Shown here in pieces: positions 9,965 through 19,314 of a stretch of 64,000 nt of DNA. Positions within the stretch are counted from its first letter, which is position 1; each line of letters opens with the position of its first letter. The stretch is from Alphaproteobacteria bacterium (lineage in GTDB: Bacteria; Pseudomonadota; Alphaproteobacteria; Rhizobiales; Hyphomicrobiaceae). Location: positions 1 to 64,000 of the forward strand of contig JAGVSR010000068.1 of assembly GCA_019137195.1 (NCBI GenBank). Reading direction: 5' to 3'. The notes below the pieces were generated by a model. That model was given only the letters and a program-made list of their open reading frames with translations, did not search any database and was not told where the DNA came from. The position numbers were made by a program, and so were the translations under genes.

Positions 9965-12114
9965 GGCTTCTCGTACATCGCCCAGTAGGGCGCCGCCTCC
10001 TCTTTCGCCATCCGCCGCAACAGCGGACGCATGGTCTCGTTGCCGACCATCTTACCCTTGCGCTTGAACAGCCAGTCGGTGACGCGATCCTCGGTGAACA
10101 CGTAGCGCTCACCCATCTTGACCGACTTCACGAGCTCGGGCTCGTTGTTGATGGTGCCCGTGAGCTTGCCGTTCTCGCGCTTGATGTCGATGAGCCAGAA
10201 CTGCTCGACGGCGCCGTTGCCGGCAATGGCGACCTTGAGCGAGAAGGCAGTCTCGCCGGAGCCCGGGTTGTCAAGCGCGCTCCAGAATTCGGGCAGCCGT
10301 TCCCGCGCCTTCTTGATGGCGGCGTTCATGTCGGGATCCTTGGCGGCGAAGACGGCCGCGAGCTTCCTGGTCGCGCCCTTGGACGCAGCCTCGTCGGCCG
10401 GTGTCTCCGAAACCGCAGGTTTCGACGCCTCCGGCTTTGCGGCTGACACGGGAGCAGAGGCAGCCGGTGCGGCTGATTGCACCTCGGTCACGGACGGCGG
10501 CGACGGCTCGGGAGCTTCGAGCGCGGCCACCTTCACCTCGGCGGCCGGTGCAGGCGGTGTCTCGACGGCAGCTTTGCCGTCCGGCAGCGACGCCGCCGCT
10601 TCGGCAGCGGCCGGAGCAACTGCAGGATCGGTCTTGGCCTCGCCGACAGCGACCGGTGCAGATGGGGCAGCGCCCGTCTCGGAAGACCCGTCGCCTGCCG
10701 TGGCCGCGTCGCCAGCCGTCTCGCCGGCCTGAGCCGCGCCGGCCTGGACCGGCGGCTGTGGGGCCTCGGCAGCAGCGACGGTCTCGGCTGGTGCGGCCGC
10801 GTCGGCAGTGGCCGGCCCGATCGACGGCGCCGGAGCATCGGTGGCCGGCACGGACTCTGCCGCAGCGAGCGGTACGTCGCTGGCGGCAGGAGCCGCGGCC
10901 GGAGCAGCGGCAGCGGCCGGCCCGCCGGGCGCAGGTGAAACATCGGCGACCGCCGGAACACCGGTCGCAGCCGGCGGATCGACGGGAGCGCCAGCGCTCT
11001 CGGCCGGCGGCTGGCTATCTGCCGCGGCCGCCGGAGCGGCGGTCCCGGCGGACGCCGCCGCCTTGTCCGCAGGATCCGTCGCGACTGGGGCTGCCGGGTC
11101 GGCGGCCGACACAGCATCGGGGCCCGCGGCGGCGGGTTTCGCTGCTTCCTCCTTCGCCGGTGCAGGCTCGGACGGCGCGGCAACGGCAGCAGGCGCGGCA
11201 GGCGTGACCGGCTCGGATCTGGCAGCAAGCTCCGGCGCAGCATCGGTGTCCGCAATCTGGCTCGCAGGAGTCGCCTTGGCCTCGGCAGCGGCGGCCGGGC
11301 GGGCCTCGCCCTTTGCCGCCTGATCGAGCGTGATGCGATGCATCCAGTCGGAGGAGCCGCTCTTCTTGCGCGCCTTCTTGGCGTCGGCGGACGACGGCAC
11401 CTCGGACACGGTCGTAACCCAGCTGTCGCCCGAGCTCTTGCCGGCCGAAGCCTGATCAGCCCCTGTGAGCCGGCTGCGCCAGGTGCGGGCCATGTCGCCG
11501 TAGCAACCGCCGGTGCAGGTGATGTTCTCGTCGGGAGCCGCCGAGGAGGCCGGCACCATCGCCGACTGCGTCACGGTCTTGGTGACGGGCCGCGGGGCCA
11601 TGTAAACGATCTCTGCCTGCTTGCCGCTCGAACAGCCGGCCTCGCAGACGACGACGAGCTTGTCGGGATGTGCAGCGGCGAGCGGAGACGGCTTGCTGTC
11701 GACGGCCCCGTCCTGCTTCAGGAGCTCCTTTGCGCGCTTGGCATAATAATCGTCCGGCACGGCGAGCTTCGCCCGCTCTTCGGACGACATCTTCTTCCCC
11801 GCCGCGGAGGCCGCCGCGCCATTGGGTGGGGAGCCCTCTTTGCTGGCCTGAGCGCTGCCTGCTGTGGCCCCGGCGGCCGCGCCGACGGTAGCGTCCACGC
11901 TGCCTTCGGCCGCCGCATCGCCGCTCGTAGCCTGGCCGGAGGGCGCTGCACCTCGCGGAGGCGAAGCGTCGTCGGTCGGCGGCGAAGCCACGTCGTCGCT
12001 CGGAATGCCCTGGGCCTTGAGCGGAGCGCCGGCCCCGCCCGCCGCCAGTGCGGCCATGAGGGCGATCGCGGAAACCAGAGTACGAGGACGCTCGACGAGG
12101 CTGAGAAGGAACAT
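9961..12114 (-). CDS. exported protein with long Ala/Pro-rich region and C-terminal DUF2314 domain
   Basis: About 717 residues. ATG 12114 gives a normal signal peptide (basic residues, then V-S-A-I-A-L-M-A-A-L-A-A-G-G-A-G-A). Residues about 230-580 are almost entirely Ala, Pro, Glu, Asp, Thr and Ser and are predicted disordered. The last roughly 130 residues match DUF2314: D-P-D-M-N-A-A-I-x-x-A-R-x-x-L-P-E-F-W, then L-K-V-A-I, G-K-L-T-G-T-I-N-N-E-P and G-K-M-V-G-N. DUF2314 has no established function. An N-terminal segment (about 115-200) contains two cysteine pairs. The long linker suggests a tethered or surface-reaching domain. The membrane protein gene that follows overlaps it by four bases. 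Confidence 0.72.
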   Translation of the reverse strand: MFLLSLVERPRTLVSAIALMAALAAGGAGAPLKAQGIPSDDVASPPTDDASPPRGAAPSGQATSGDAAAEGSVDATVGAAAGATAGSAQASKEGSPPNGAAASAAGKKMSSEERAKLAVPDDYYAKRAKELLKQDGAVDSKPSPLAAAHPDKLVVVCEAGCSSGKQAEIVYMAPRPVTKTVTQSAMVPASSAAPDENITCTGGCYGDMARTWRSRLTGADQASAGKSSGDSWVTTVSEVPSSADAKKARKKSGSSDWMHRITLDQAAKGEARPAAAAEAKATPASQIADTDAAPELAARSEPVTPAAPAAVAAPSEPAPAKEEAAKPAAAGPDAVSAADPAAPVATDPADKAAASAGTAAPAAAADSQPPAESAGAPVDPPAATGVPAVADVSPAPGGPAAAAAPAAAPAASDVPLAAAESVPATDAPAPSIGPATADAAAPAETVAAAEAPQPPVQAGAAQAGETAGDAATAGDGSSETGAAPSAPVAVGEAKTDPAVAPAAAEAAASLPDGKAAVETPPAPAAEVKVAALEAPEPSPPSVTEVQSAAPAASAPVSAAKPEASKPAVSETPADEAASKGATRKLAAVFAAKDPDMNAAIKKARERLPEFWSALDNPGSGETAFSLKVAIAGNGAVEQFWLIDIKRENGKLTGTINNEPELVKSVKMGERYVFTEDRVTDWLFKRKGKMVGNETMRPLLRRMAKEEAAPYWAMYEKP

Positions 12115-12339
12115 GGGGGTACCCGCCACACGACTGGAAATGACAACTGCGCCGACTGTGGCAAACACGGGTAAAGGAAGTCTTTCGCAGAGCGCCTTTT
12201 TGAGATGGTGGGCGGCTCCAGGCCCCGCACGCCCAAGCAGTCGCGTCAGCAGCTCCGACCCCCATCCCAGCGTGCAGGGAAGGGGACCTCGACGGACCAG
12301 ACTTGTTCGAGCCAGGTCTCGTACAGAGCGCAGGCGTGT

Positions 12340-12372
12340 CCCTCTCCCACAGGGAGCAAAGGTGGCGAGAGA
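12340..12372 (+). repeat. degenerate copy of the dispersed palindromic repeat
   Basis: CCCTCTCCCACAGGGAG followed by GGTGGCGAGAG resembles the core of the repeat at 1112. It lies in the gap between the DUF2314 gene and the next minus-strand gene. Confidence 0.4.
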
Positions 12373-12404
12373 CGGCGCGATACCCGGTGGCTCGTGTCAG
12401 CGCC

Positions 12405-12866
12405 TCAGCGCTCGTGGCGATAGACGCGCGCCTCGTCGGGGCCGGCATTGATGATCGCGACCGTGCGATAGCCCTCACCCGGCACGTCGACGCGCTCAGT
12501 CCTCGGCGCCGCGGGCTTCGCCCGCTCGGAACGCCAGACTGTCCTCACGGCCCGCGATGTCGGCGACAGCGCGCGGCCCGTGGCGGCGGGTTCGCCAGTC
12601 GCGGTGGATGCACCGCCGTCTGGAAGCGCACCTGTCTCCTCGACCGCCGCCCGTGCTGTCCCGGCCGGAGCCGCTGCCGCGGCAATGGTGAGGCCGAAAT
12701 ACCGCGCGATGCAGGGATCGGTCCGCTTCAGCGCCTCGATGGTGTCGACTTCGACTTTCACGAGCCGCCCACCATCGCAGAGATAGAGCTCGTCCGCGCT
12801 GGCGCTCGACGCCAGGACGAGCGTCACGGCCGTCAGTGCGGCCGCCAACATCAGACTGGTCCTCAT
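12405..12866 (-). CDS. small exported protein of unknown function
   Basis: 153 residues from ATG 12866, which is preceded by an excellent GGGGGAGG Shine-Dalgarno. An N-terminal signal peptide (M-R-T-S-L-M-L-A-A-A-L, then A-S-S-A-S-A) precedes a short conserved-looking part with two cysteines (Y-L-C-D-G-G and D-P-C-I-A-R-Y-F-G), which could form a disulphide. The remainder is Ala/Thr/Arg-rich. No family was recognised. It sits between the DUF900 esterase gene (63 bases upstream) and the DUF2314 gene, all on the same strand. Confidence 0.62.
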   Translation of the reverse strand: MRTSLMLAAALTAVTLVLASSASADELYLCDGGRLVKVEVDTIEALKRTDPCIARYFGLTIAAAAAPAGTARAAVEETGALPDGGASTATGEPAATGRALSPTSRAVRTVWRSERAKPAAPRTERVDVPGEGYRTVAIINAGPDEARVYRHER

Positions 12867-12929
12867 GCGCCTCCCCCGCTCGCGCGAATCCCTCGCCGTC
12901 ACGGTATGGAGCGATCGTTGACGTTTGGT

Positions 12930-14576
12930 TTACTGCGGGCTTTCGCTGGCAGGCGTAACGGGCGGCTTCGGCATAGGCACGAGTTGCCAATACGCCCCCT
13001 TGGGCGAGGTGACGATCTTGGTCGAGTTGATGCGCTTCTCGGGTGGACGCGTGCCGGTCTCGATCAGGATCTTGAGGTCCGCCATCAGGTCGTTGTTCTC
13101 GGCGTAGCCCGAGTGGTGGAGCCCGAGGCTGTCGGTCGAGGCCCGGCTGACGTCGATGGTATCGACGTCGGCGATGACCAGCGGCCCCTCGGGCGGCACG
13201 TCGCCGGCGCGCGGCACGCCGCCGTTGACCCGGCGCGAGATGGCCAGCGCCTTGTCGTTGTCGGCGGCGTAGAGCGTGACGCCGCGGGCGAGCCCGCGGA
13301 TCTCTGCGGCGATGTTCTCGAAATTGTCGCGATCGACGTCGGGAGCCGCGAGGACGATCTGATTGAAGAGCACGCCCTCGGGTTTCGAGGCGCGCAGGTC
13401 CTTGAGGAGCTGCAGCGTTGGCTGGTTGCCCATGCTGTGAGCGACGAGGCTCACGGCCTCGGCCCCGCTCCTCTCGAGCACCATCTTCACGAACTCCTTG
13501 AGGTAGGGCAACGCCTGACCCGAGCTCTCGCGGTCGTATGTGTAGTTCAAGACGCCGCCGCCCGACGGCCAGCTGTAGGCAAACGAGGCGCCATCGAACT
13601 TGAGGTCGTAGGCGATCTGCGCCGTGCGGTAGATGGCGTAGTCGAAGGTGGTATTGAAGCCGTGGACGAAGATCAGCGCATGCTTCCGGAAGCGCTGTGA
13701 GCGCGCGAGGCGTTCGCCGACGCGGGCCAGGAGCTGCTCCTGCGTGAGCGTCGTGATCTCCTTCATCGTGAAGTGCTCGTTCGGATCCTCGCTCTCGCCG
13801 ATCTCGATGGCTGTGAAGGGTATGGTGAGTGTCCACGGGCGCTCGATCTGCGGCACCGTATGTGACTTCGGGACCGTGACCAGGGCCTCGCCGAGCTCGA
13901 GCCGGCGGCCTCGCCCGTCGCCATAGTCGAGCCGCCCGGCGGCGTTGACGATGCGCGTGCGGTCCGTGCCGTAGAATACCGGCACGATTTCCCACTTGGA
14001 GTCCGGCTCAGCGGATCTCGCCGGGGGCGGAGGGGGCGGGGGCGGCACCGAGGCTGGCGGTGCTGGCGGCGGCGCTCCGGCCGCGGGCGGCTCCTCCTCG
14101 AGGAGGTCGTCGAGACCGCGTGTCGAGCCTCCCTCACCGGGCTCGGCCATGCGCGGCAGCATCCGCGGCTCCTCGTCCGGCGCCGGAGCGCCGACCGTGT
14201 CGTCCGGCGCAGCCGGGCCTGCGGCACCCGGCTCCGGCGGCGCCTCCGTCGTCGGTGCGGGCTCGGATGGCGTACCCACCTCACCCAGGTCGCGCTCGCT
14301 ATCGTCGGGCCTCGGCGCCGCCTTTTTCGCGCGCTTCGGACGGGGGGCTGTGGGCTCGACGTCCGGCGGAGCCGACGCCGTGGGAGCCTCCATCGAGGCC
14401 GTCATCGTCAGGCCCACGACGACGATGATCGGGATCAGTGCCAGGGCTGCGAGCCCGCCACGGACAAGCCAGCGCGGCACTGCCGCCAGGGCCGCAGTCC
14501 TTCCCCAGGTCCTGATCAGCGCCACGCCCGCCCCGAGCGCGATGACAAGGACTGCTGCGAGAACGATGAGGTCCAT
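12930..14576 (-). CDS. membrane-anchored DUF900 family alpha/beta-hydrolase
   Basis: 548 residues from ATG 14576 with AGGGG upstream. Two hydrophobic segments near the N-terminus (residues about 1-20 and 35-58) anchor it; a Pro/Glu-rich linker (about 65-190) follows. The C-terminal hydrolase domain has V-F-Y-G-T-D-R near its start, H-G-F-N-T-T-F and the nucleophile elbow V-A-H-S-M-G-N, then D-V-D-R-D-x-F and a late S-L-G-L-H-H-S-G-Y region that likely holds the catalytic His. This is the DUF900 esterase/lipase-like family; the substrate is unknown. It is divergent from meaB and heads the leftward run of envelope genes. Confidence 0.82.
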   Translation of the reverse strand: MDLIVLAAVLVIALGAGVALIRTWGRTAALAAVPRWLVRGGLAALALIPIIVVVGLTMTASMEAPTASAPPDVEPTAPRPKRAKKAAPRPDDSERDLGEVGTPSEPAPTTEAPPEPGAAGPAAPDDTVGAPAPDEEPRMLPRMAEPGEGGSTRGLDDLLEEEPPAAGAPPPAPPASVPPPPPPPPARSAEPDSKWEIVPVFYGTDRTRIVNAAGRLDYGDGRGRRLELGEALVTVPKSHTVPQIERPWTLTIPFTAIEIGESEDPNEHFTMKEITTLTQEQLLARVGERLARSQRFRKHALIFVHGFNTTFDYAIYRTAQIAYDLKFDGASFAYSWPSGGGVLNYTYDRESSGQALPYLKEFVKMVLERSGAEAVSLVAHSMGNQPTLQLLKDLRASKPEGVLFNQIVLAAPDVDRDNFENIAAEIRGLARGVTLYAADNDKALAISRRVNGGVPRAGDVPPEGPLVIADVDTIDVSRASTDSLGLHHSGYAENNDLMADLKILIETGTRPPEKRINSTKIVTSPKGAYWQLVPMPKPPVTPASESPQ

Positions 14577-14790
14577 ACGATTTCCCCTGTTAAGCCCTCG
14601 GCCACCGAACTGACAAGTCCAGGACCCGCACCGGAACCCTGCCCGCGCCGGCCCGGCGACCAATGTTCATTTATACCACCAGCCGCCCCCCGTTGTGCGA
14701 CGGGGATGCAACAACAAACCGCTTGCGGGGCCGAGTGTTTGTCATCATGGTCCCGGCCGTTTCCGGGCCCGTGCCCGCCAGGAAAGCCCC

Positions 14791-15807
14791 ATGCCTCACC
14801 GCGCCTCCCCCCACGCCAAGGGCCCACGCCCGCGCTTCTCGCCCGCCGACTACGCCGCTGCCATCCGGGCAGGCGACCGCACCATGCTCGCCCGCGCCAT
14901 CACGCTCGTCGAGAGCACCAAGGCCGAGCACAACGCAGAAGCCCAGGCGCTGCTCCAGATCCTTCTCCCCGACACCGGCCGTGCCATCCGCCTCGGCATC
15001 ACCGGCGTCCCCGGTGTCGGCAAATCGACAACCATCGACCAGATCGGCATCAACCTCGTCGAGGCCGGCCACAAGGTGGCCGTGCTCGCCGTCGACCCGA
15101 CTTCGAAGCGCACCGGCGGCTCGATCCTCGGCGACAAAACACGCATGAGCCAGCTGTCGCAGGCCAAGAACGCCTTCATTCGGCCCTCGCCCACGTCGGG
15201 CACCCTCGGCGGCGTGACCCGCAAGACGCGCGAGACCATGGCTCTCGTCGAGGCCGCGGGCTTCGACGTCGTCATCGTCGAGACCGTCGGCGTCGGCCAG
15301 AGTGAGGTCGCGGTCGCCGACATGGTCGACTTCTTCCTCGTCCTCCTCCTCGCCGGCGGCGGCGACGACCTTCAGGGCATAAAGAAGGGCATCATCGAGC
15401 TCGCCGATATGATCGCCATCAACAAGGCCGACGGCGACAACGTCACGCGCGCCCAGCGCGCGGCCAACGAGTACCAGAACGCCATTGCCATCTTCACGCC
15501 CAAGGAGGCCGCATGGCTCCCTCCCGTGCTGACGATCTCGGGCCGCGAGAACAAGGGGCTCGATCAGCTTTGGGCCAAGATCGCCGAGCATCGCGCGCTG
15601 ATGACGGCCAACGGTGAGCTCGCCACCCGCCGCCAGCGCCAGGCCGTCGAATGGATGCGCGACATGCTGGCAGACCGGCTGATGGCGGCCTTGAAATCCA
15701 ACCCCAAGGTCGCCGCGCGCCTGCCCGCCATCGAGGCCGGCGTGAGAAACGGCGAGCTCCTTCCCACCCTCGCCGTCGATGAGGTTCTGGGGCTCATGGG
15801 GCTATGA
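14791..15807 (+). CDS. meaB: methylmalonyl-CoA mutase-associated G-protein chaperone MeaB/ArgK
   Basis: 338 residues from ATG 14791 (AGGAAAG upstream). GTP-binding motifs are G-V-P-G-V-G-K-S-T (72-80), D-P-T-S-K-R-T-G-G-S-I-L-G-D-K-T-R-M, E-T-V-G-V-G-Q-S-E and N-K-A-D-G-D-N. MeaB proteins guard adenosylcobalamin-dependent methylmalonyl-CoA mutase or a relative, gating cofactor loading and preventing inactivation. No mutase gene is in the window, so the partner is encoded elsewhere. The frame is open upstream to 14695 but that part lacks family similarity. Confidence 0.93.
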   Translation: MPHRASPHAKGPRPRFSPADYAAAIRAGDRTMLARAITLVESTKAEHNAEAQALLQILLPDTGRAIRLGITGVPGVGKSTTIDQIGINLVEAGHKVAVLAVDPTSKRTGGSILGDKTRMSQLSQAKNAFIRPSPTSGTLGGVTRKTRETMALVEAAGFDVVIVETVGVGQSEVAVADMVDFFLVLLLAGGGDDLQGIKKGIIELADMIAINKADGDNVTRAQRAANEYQNAIAIFTPKEAAWLPPVLTISGRENKGLDQLWAKIAEHRALMTANGELATRRQRQAVEWMRDMLADRLMAALKSNPKVAARLPAIEAGVRNGELLPTLAVDEVLGLMGL

Positions 15808-15973
15808 GGCGAGAGATGGCAGGTCGGGCTAGCGCCCCAGCGCGTCGCTCGGCAACGTCGCTCACCGAGCCGTGCTGGCTTACGGGCCTCCCCCGATCCC
15901 CAACCCTCCCCCCGCTCGTCTGCTTTGTTCCTTGGCGACGCTGGGGCGGAGGACGGACTGCGGGCACGACACC

Positions 15974-16792
15974 ATGACCCGCGCCCCGAAGCTCATCACC
16001 AGTCTCACCAACGACCGCGTGAAGGCGATCCGCGCCCTCGACATGAGGAAGGAGCGCAAGGAGACCGGCCTCTTCGTCGCCGAGGGCACCTCCATCATCC
16101 TTACCGCACGCGAGCACGGGCACATGCCCGAGACACTCGTGGTCCGCGATGGCTCGGCCGCCACGCCCGGGATCGCGCGCGAACTCGTGCAAGGCGTACT
16201 CGACGCCGGCAAGGAGGTGCTCGAGGTCTCGGAGGCCGTGCTCGAGAAGCTCGCCTCCAAGGACAACCCGCAGTCGATGCTCGCCGTCTACCGGCAGCGC
16301 GTCACCGACGCGCCGCCCGCCAAGTCCGTCGCCAAGGACGCCTCCTGGCTCGTGCTCGAGGAGGTGCGCGATCCCGGCAACCTCGGCACCATCATCCGCA
16401 CCGTCGACGCAGTAGGCGCCGCCGGCATCGTCCTGGTCGGTCAATGCTGCGACCCCTACCAGCGCGAGTGCGTGCGCGCGACCATGGGCTCCATCTTCGC
16501 CGTGCCGCTCGTGCGCATGACCCGAGAGGGCTTCCTCAGCTGGCGCGGAGAATGGCCCGGCGACGTCGTCGGCACGCACCTCGACGGCCGCGAGGACTTC
16601 CGCAAGGCGGCCTACAAGCATCCCGTGCTGCTGGTCATGGGCAGCGAGGGCCCCGGACTCTCCGACAGTTTGACTCGCTCCTGCACCCGCCTCGTCAAGA
16701 TCCCCATGGCCGGCAAGCTCGACAGCCTGAATCTCGCCGTGGCGACAGCGCTGACGTTGTATCACCTGCGCGGACCCACTCTCCGACTTTGA
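15974..16792 (+). CDS. TrmH/SpoU family RNA 2'-O-ribose methyltransferase
   Basis: 272 residues from ATG 15974. The N-terminal substrate-binding part has K-E-T-G-L-F-V-A-E-G-T-S-I-I. The C-terminal SPOUT knot carries the three family motifs: E-E-V-R-D-P-G-N-L-G-T-I-I-R-T, V-M-G-S-E-G-P-G-L-S and I-P-M-A-G-K-L-D-S-L-N-L-A-V-A. Members methylate the ribose of rRNA or tRNA using SAM; this one could target either. The neighbouring PRMT-like gene follows on the same strand after 80 bases that include a repeat. Confidence 0.88.
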   Translation: MTRAPKLITSLTNDRVKAIRALDMRKERKETGLFVAEGTSIILTAREHGHMPETLVVRDGSAATPGIARELVQGVLDAGKEVLEVSEAVLEKLASKDNPQSMLAVYRQRVTDAPPAKSVAKDASWLVLEEVRDPGNLGTIIRTVDAVGAAGIVLVGQCCDPYQRECVRATMGSIFAVPLVRMTREGFLSWRGEWPGDVVGTHLDGREDFRKAAYKHPVLLVMGSEGPGLSDSLTRSCTRLVKIPMAGKLDSLNLAVATALTLYHLRGPTLRL

Positions 16793-16804
16793 CCCCGCAC
16801 TATG

Positions 16805-16840
16805 ACCCTCTCACCCCTGGGGGAAGTCAGGGTGCGGGGA
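16805..16840 (+). repeat. dispersed palindromic repeat, diverged copy
   Basis: ACCCTCTCACCCCTGGGGG followed by a CAGGGTGCGGGGA tail matches the repeat at 1112 with several changes. It sits between two methyltransferase genes. Confidence 0.55.
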
Positions 16841-16872
16841 CACGTCGGCCAGCAAGGCAGCAACGAAACACC

Positions 16873-17811
16873 ATGCGCATCGAATACCACCGTACGCTCA
16901 TCGCCGACCGCGAAAGGAACGAGGTCTTCTACAAGGCGCTCGCGAGCGTGATCGAGAAAGGCCGCACGATCGTCGCCGACATCGGCGCCGGCACGGGCCT
17001 CCTGGGCCTCATGGCGGCCAAGCTCGGTGCGCGCGAGGTCTACCTCTACGAGACCGCGGAGGTCGCAGGCGTCGCCGCTCAGGTCTTGAAGGCGAACCGC
17101 GCCAAGGGCTGCCAGCTGATGCCCTGCCATTCGACAGACATGGTCGACCCGCCGCGTGCAGATGTCGTCGTTTCCGAGACGCTCGGCAACTACGCCTTCG
17201 AGGAGAACATCATCGACACCATGAACGACGCCCGCCGCCGCCACTTGCGGACAGAAGGCCTCGTCATCCCGTTCCGCATCACCCAGTACGTCGCTCCCGT
17301 CGTGTCCGACCGCATCCACAAGGAGCTCACGGCGTGGGACGAGGTCGGCCACGGCCTCGACCTGTCCGTCGCCAGAACCATGAGCCTCAACAACGTCTAC
17401 GTCAGAACCTTCAAACCTGCCGAGCTCCTTGACCACGGCCGCACGGCCCATGCCTGGGACGTCGCCGACTTGAGGAACGACACGCGCGCGAATCGCAAGG
17501 GCGAGGCGTCGTGGAAGCTTGCTGCGGGGGCGACCATCTATGGCTTTGCCTACTGGTGGACCGCCGACCTCGTCCCCGGGCTCTCCCTTTCGACCGCGCC
17601 CGACGCCCCCCGCACCCACTGGGAGCAGCTCTATTTTCCCGTCCCGAAGCCTGTCGCGGCGCGGAAGGGCGAAACCGTCATGGCCTCGTTGCGCTCGCGC
17701 TCGTCCGAGGAGACCGGCACGCATCTCGCCTGGACCGCGGTCCATTTCGACAAGGACGGCAAGAGCTTGTCGCGCCAGGCCATGGATCTCGACAAGGGCT
17801 GGATTCCCTGA
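16873..17811 (+). CDS. PRMT-like class I SAM-dependent methyltransferase
   Basis: 312 residues. Motif I is V-A-D-I-G-A-G-T-G-L-L-G (34-45), with the acidic residue ending strand beta-2 at Y-L-Y-E (57-60). S-E-T-L-G-N-Y-A-F-E-E (101-111) lies where protein arginine methyltransferases have the double-E loop. A C-terminal beta-rich half with W-x-x-L-Y-F-P (near 256) resembles the PRMT barrel. A classical THW loop is not evident, so an arginine substrate is only a suggestion; small molecules or other protein groups are possible. The ATG lies 80 bases after the TrmH-like gene. Confidence 0.78.
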   Translation: MRIEYHRTLIADRERNEVFYKALASVIEKGRTIVADIGAGTGLLGLMAAKLGAREVYLYETAEVAGVAAQVLKANRAKGCQLMPCHSTDMVDPPRADVVVSETLGNYAFEENIIDTMNDARRRHLRTEGLVIPFRITQYVAPVVSDRIHKELTAWDEVGHGLDLSVARTMSLNNVYVRTFKPAELLDHGRTAHAWDVADLRNDTRANRKGEASWKLAAGATIYGFAYWWTADLVPGLSLSTAPDAPRTHWEQLYFPVPKPVAARKGETVMASLRSRSSEETGTHLAWTAVHFDKDGKSLSRQAMDLDKGWIP

Positions 17812-17962
17812 GCGCCAACGCCGCCGGACGACACCCGGGCGCCGCACCGGATCGGCGGCTCCAAGCGGCGCCCCTTGCACGCGTCCGACGCGCCTCATTA
17901 ATTCCGTCCTGCCTGCGCGGTTTCGCCGTACCCTCGCCCGCGGAACCCGAGAGGCCCATTGC

Positions 17963-17991
17963 TTGACACCCCGGGGGGTGGCTCATATGGT
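17963..17991 (+). promoter_or_regulatory. putative sigma-70 type promoter of the atp F0 operon
   Basis: TTGACA (17963-17968) and TATGGT (17986-17991) are separated by 17 bases. The -35 box is a perfect consensus match. Predicted transcription would begin about 48 bases before the atpI ATG. Confidence 0.65.
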
Positions 17992-18045
17992 GCGCCGCGT
18001 TTGCGGACCCCGGGTCCGCGGACTGCTTCCTGTCGAGGTAAGCCC

Positions 18046-18459
18046 ATGTCGGATCAGCCCAAAGGGCCTCAGCCCCACAAGGGGGAGTTGAGCCCAGCGG
18101 AGATCGCTGCTTTCGAGCGGCGCGCGGCCGAGTTGGGCGACAAAATCGACAAGTTGCAGGCTGGAAAACAGGCCGAGATCACGGCCGAGCAAGACAGAGC
18201 CATGCAGTCGAAAGGCATGGCCTACGGGCTCCGGATGTCGTCGGAGCTGGTGGCGGCCATCCTGGTCGGCGGTCTTATCGGCTACGGGCTCGACCAGTTG
18301 TTCGGCACCACGCCCTGGCTGTTCCTGTTGTTCTTCATCCTGGGCTTTGCGGCCGGCATCATGAACGTCACGCGCGCGTTCACTGCGATGCAGGCCGAGA
18401 TCAAGAAAGAGACGGGCGGCAACATCGGCCAGGCCGTCGCAAACGACGATGACGACTGA
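18046..18459 (+). CDS. atpI: ATP synthase assembly protein AtpI
   Basis: 137 residues from ATG 18046 (GAGGT upstream). A charged, helical N-terminal region (about residues 1-55) is followed by two membrane helices: [17 protein letters not shown] and [15 protein letters not shown]. The tail is acidic. AtpI/AtpQ-like proteins assist assembly of the c-ring and lead the F0 operon in alphaproteobacteria. It starts the operon here, 18 bases before atpB. Confidence 0.9.
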   Translation: MSDQPKGPQPHKGELSPAEIAAFERRAAELGDKIDKLQAGKQAEITAEQDRAMQSKGMAYGLRMSSELVAAILVGGLIGYGLDQLFGTTPWLFLLFFILGFAAGIMNVTRAFTAMQAEIKKETGGNIGQAVANDDDD

Positions 18460-18476
18460 TTATTGGGGGTGCTGAC

Positions 18477-19253
18477 GTGGCAGCTGAGCATTCGAGCGGC
18501 GGGGGGATGCCCGACCCGATCCATCAGTTCAACATCGAGAAGCTGATCCCCCTCGACTACCAGGGCTACGACATCTCGTTCACGAACTCGTCTCTGTTCA
18601 TGGTCGGCGCGCTGCTACTGATCACGTTCGGGCTGATGTTCGCCATGCGCAGCCGCGCGCTCGTTCCGGGCCGGCTGCAGTCGGTCGCCGAAGGCGCCTA
18701 CGAGTTCGTCGCCGGCATGGTCCGCGACAGCATGGGCGAGCAGGGCATGAAGTTCTTCCCGCTCGTCTTCTCCCTGTTCACCTTCATCCTCGTCTTGAAC
18801 ATGCTCGGCATGGTCCCGGGCTGGTTCACGGTCACGAGCCATCTTTCGGTCACTGCTGCGCTCGCCGCCATCGTATTCGTCACCGTGATCGTGGTCGGCT
18901 TCGCCAAGAACGGCCTCCACTTCCTTCACCTCTTCGTGCCGTCGGGCGTGCCCTGGTACGTGCTGCCGCTCGTGGTCGCTATCGAGGTCATCTCGTTCTT
19001 CTCGCGCCCGTTGAGCCACTCGGTCCGTCTCTTCGCCAACATGCTGGCCGGCCATATCACGCTCAAGGTCTTCGCCGGCTTCATCATCATGCTGCTCGGC
19101 GCCGCGGGCGCCATGAAGGGCCTCGCCATCCTGCCCCTGACGGCGGCGACGGCGCTGACCGCACTCGAGTTTCTTGTCGCCTTCCTGCAGGCCTACGTCT
19201 TCACGATGCTGACCTGCATGTACCTCAACGACGCGCTGCACCCGGGCCACTGA
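18477..19253 (+). CDS. atpB: F0F1 ATP synthase subunit a
   Basis: 258-residue integral membrane subunit that forms the two proton half-channels beside the c-ring. The essential arginine is Arg184 within [15 protein letters not shown]. Five or six hydrophobic helices are visible. The start is GTG with a GGGGGT ribosome-binding sequence. It lies 18 bases after atpI and 61 bases before atpE. Confidence 0.97.
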   Translation: MAAEHSSGGGMPDPIHQFNIEKLIPLDYQGYDISFTNSSLFMVGALLLITFGLMFAMRSRALVPGRLQSVAEGAYEFVAGMVRDSMGEQGMKFFPLVFSLFTFILVLNMLGMVPGWFTVTSHLSVTAALAAIVFVTVIVVGFAKNGLHFLHLFVPSGVPWYVLPLVVAIEVISFFSRPLSHSVRLFANMLAGHITLKVFAGFIIMLLGAAGAMKGLAILPLTAATALTALEFLVAFLQAYVFTMLTCMYLNDALHPGH

Positions 19254-19314
19254 CGCACGGACCGGAACAGCACGGTCACCTCGTTCCACACATTCAATCG
19301 AAGGGAGAACTTCC

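Noticed and set aside
12930..13995. Long Arg-rich open frames on either strand across the DUF900 and envelope genes (for example minus 12496-13995, plus 12303-13700)
   Set aside because: These are alternative-frame readings caused by high GC content; they have Arg/Ala/Gly-rich composition, no starts with ribosome-binding sites, and overlap clear genes.
15890..15940. C-rich stretch before the TrmH-like gene as another repeat copy
   Set aside because: It lacks the GGGGAGAGGG arm and the conserved tail, so similarity is only compositional.
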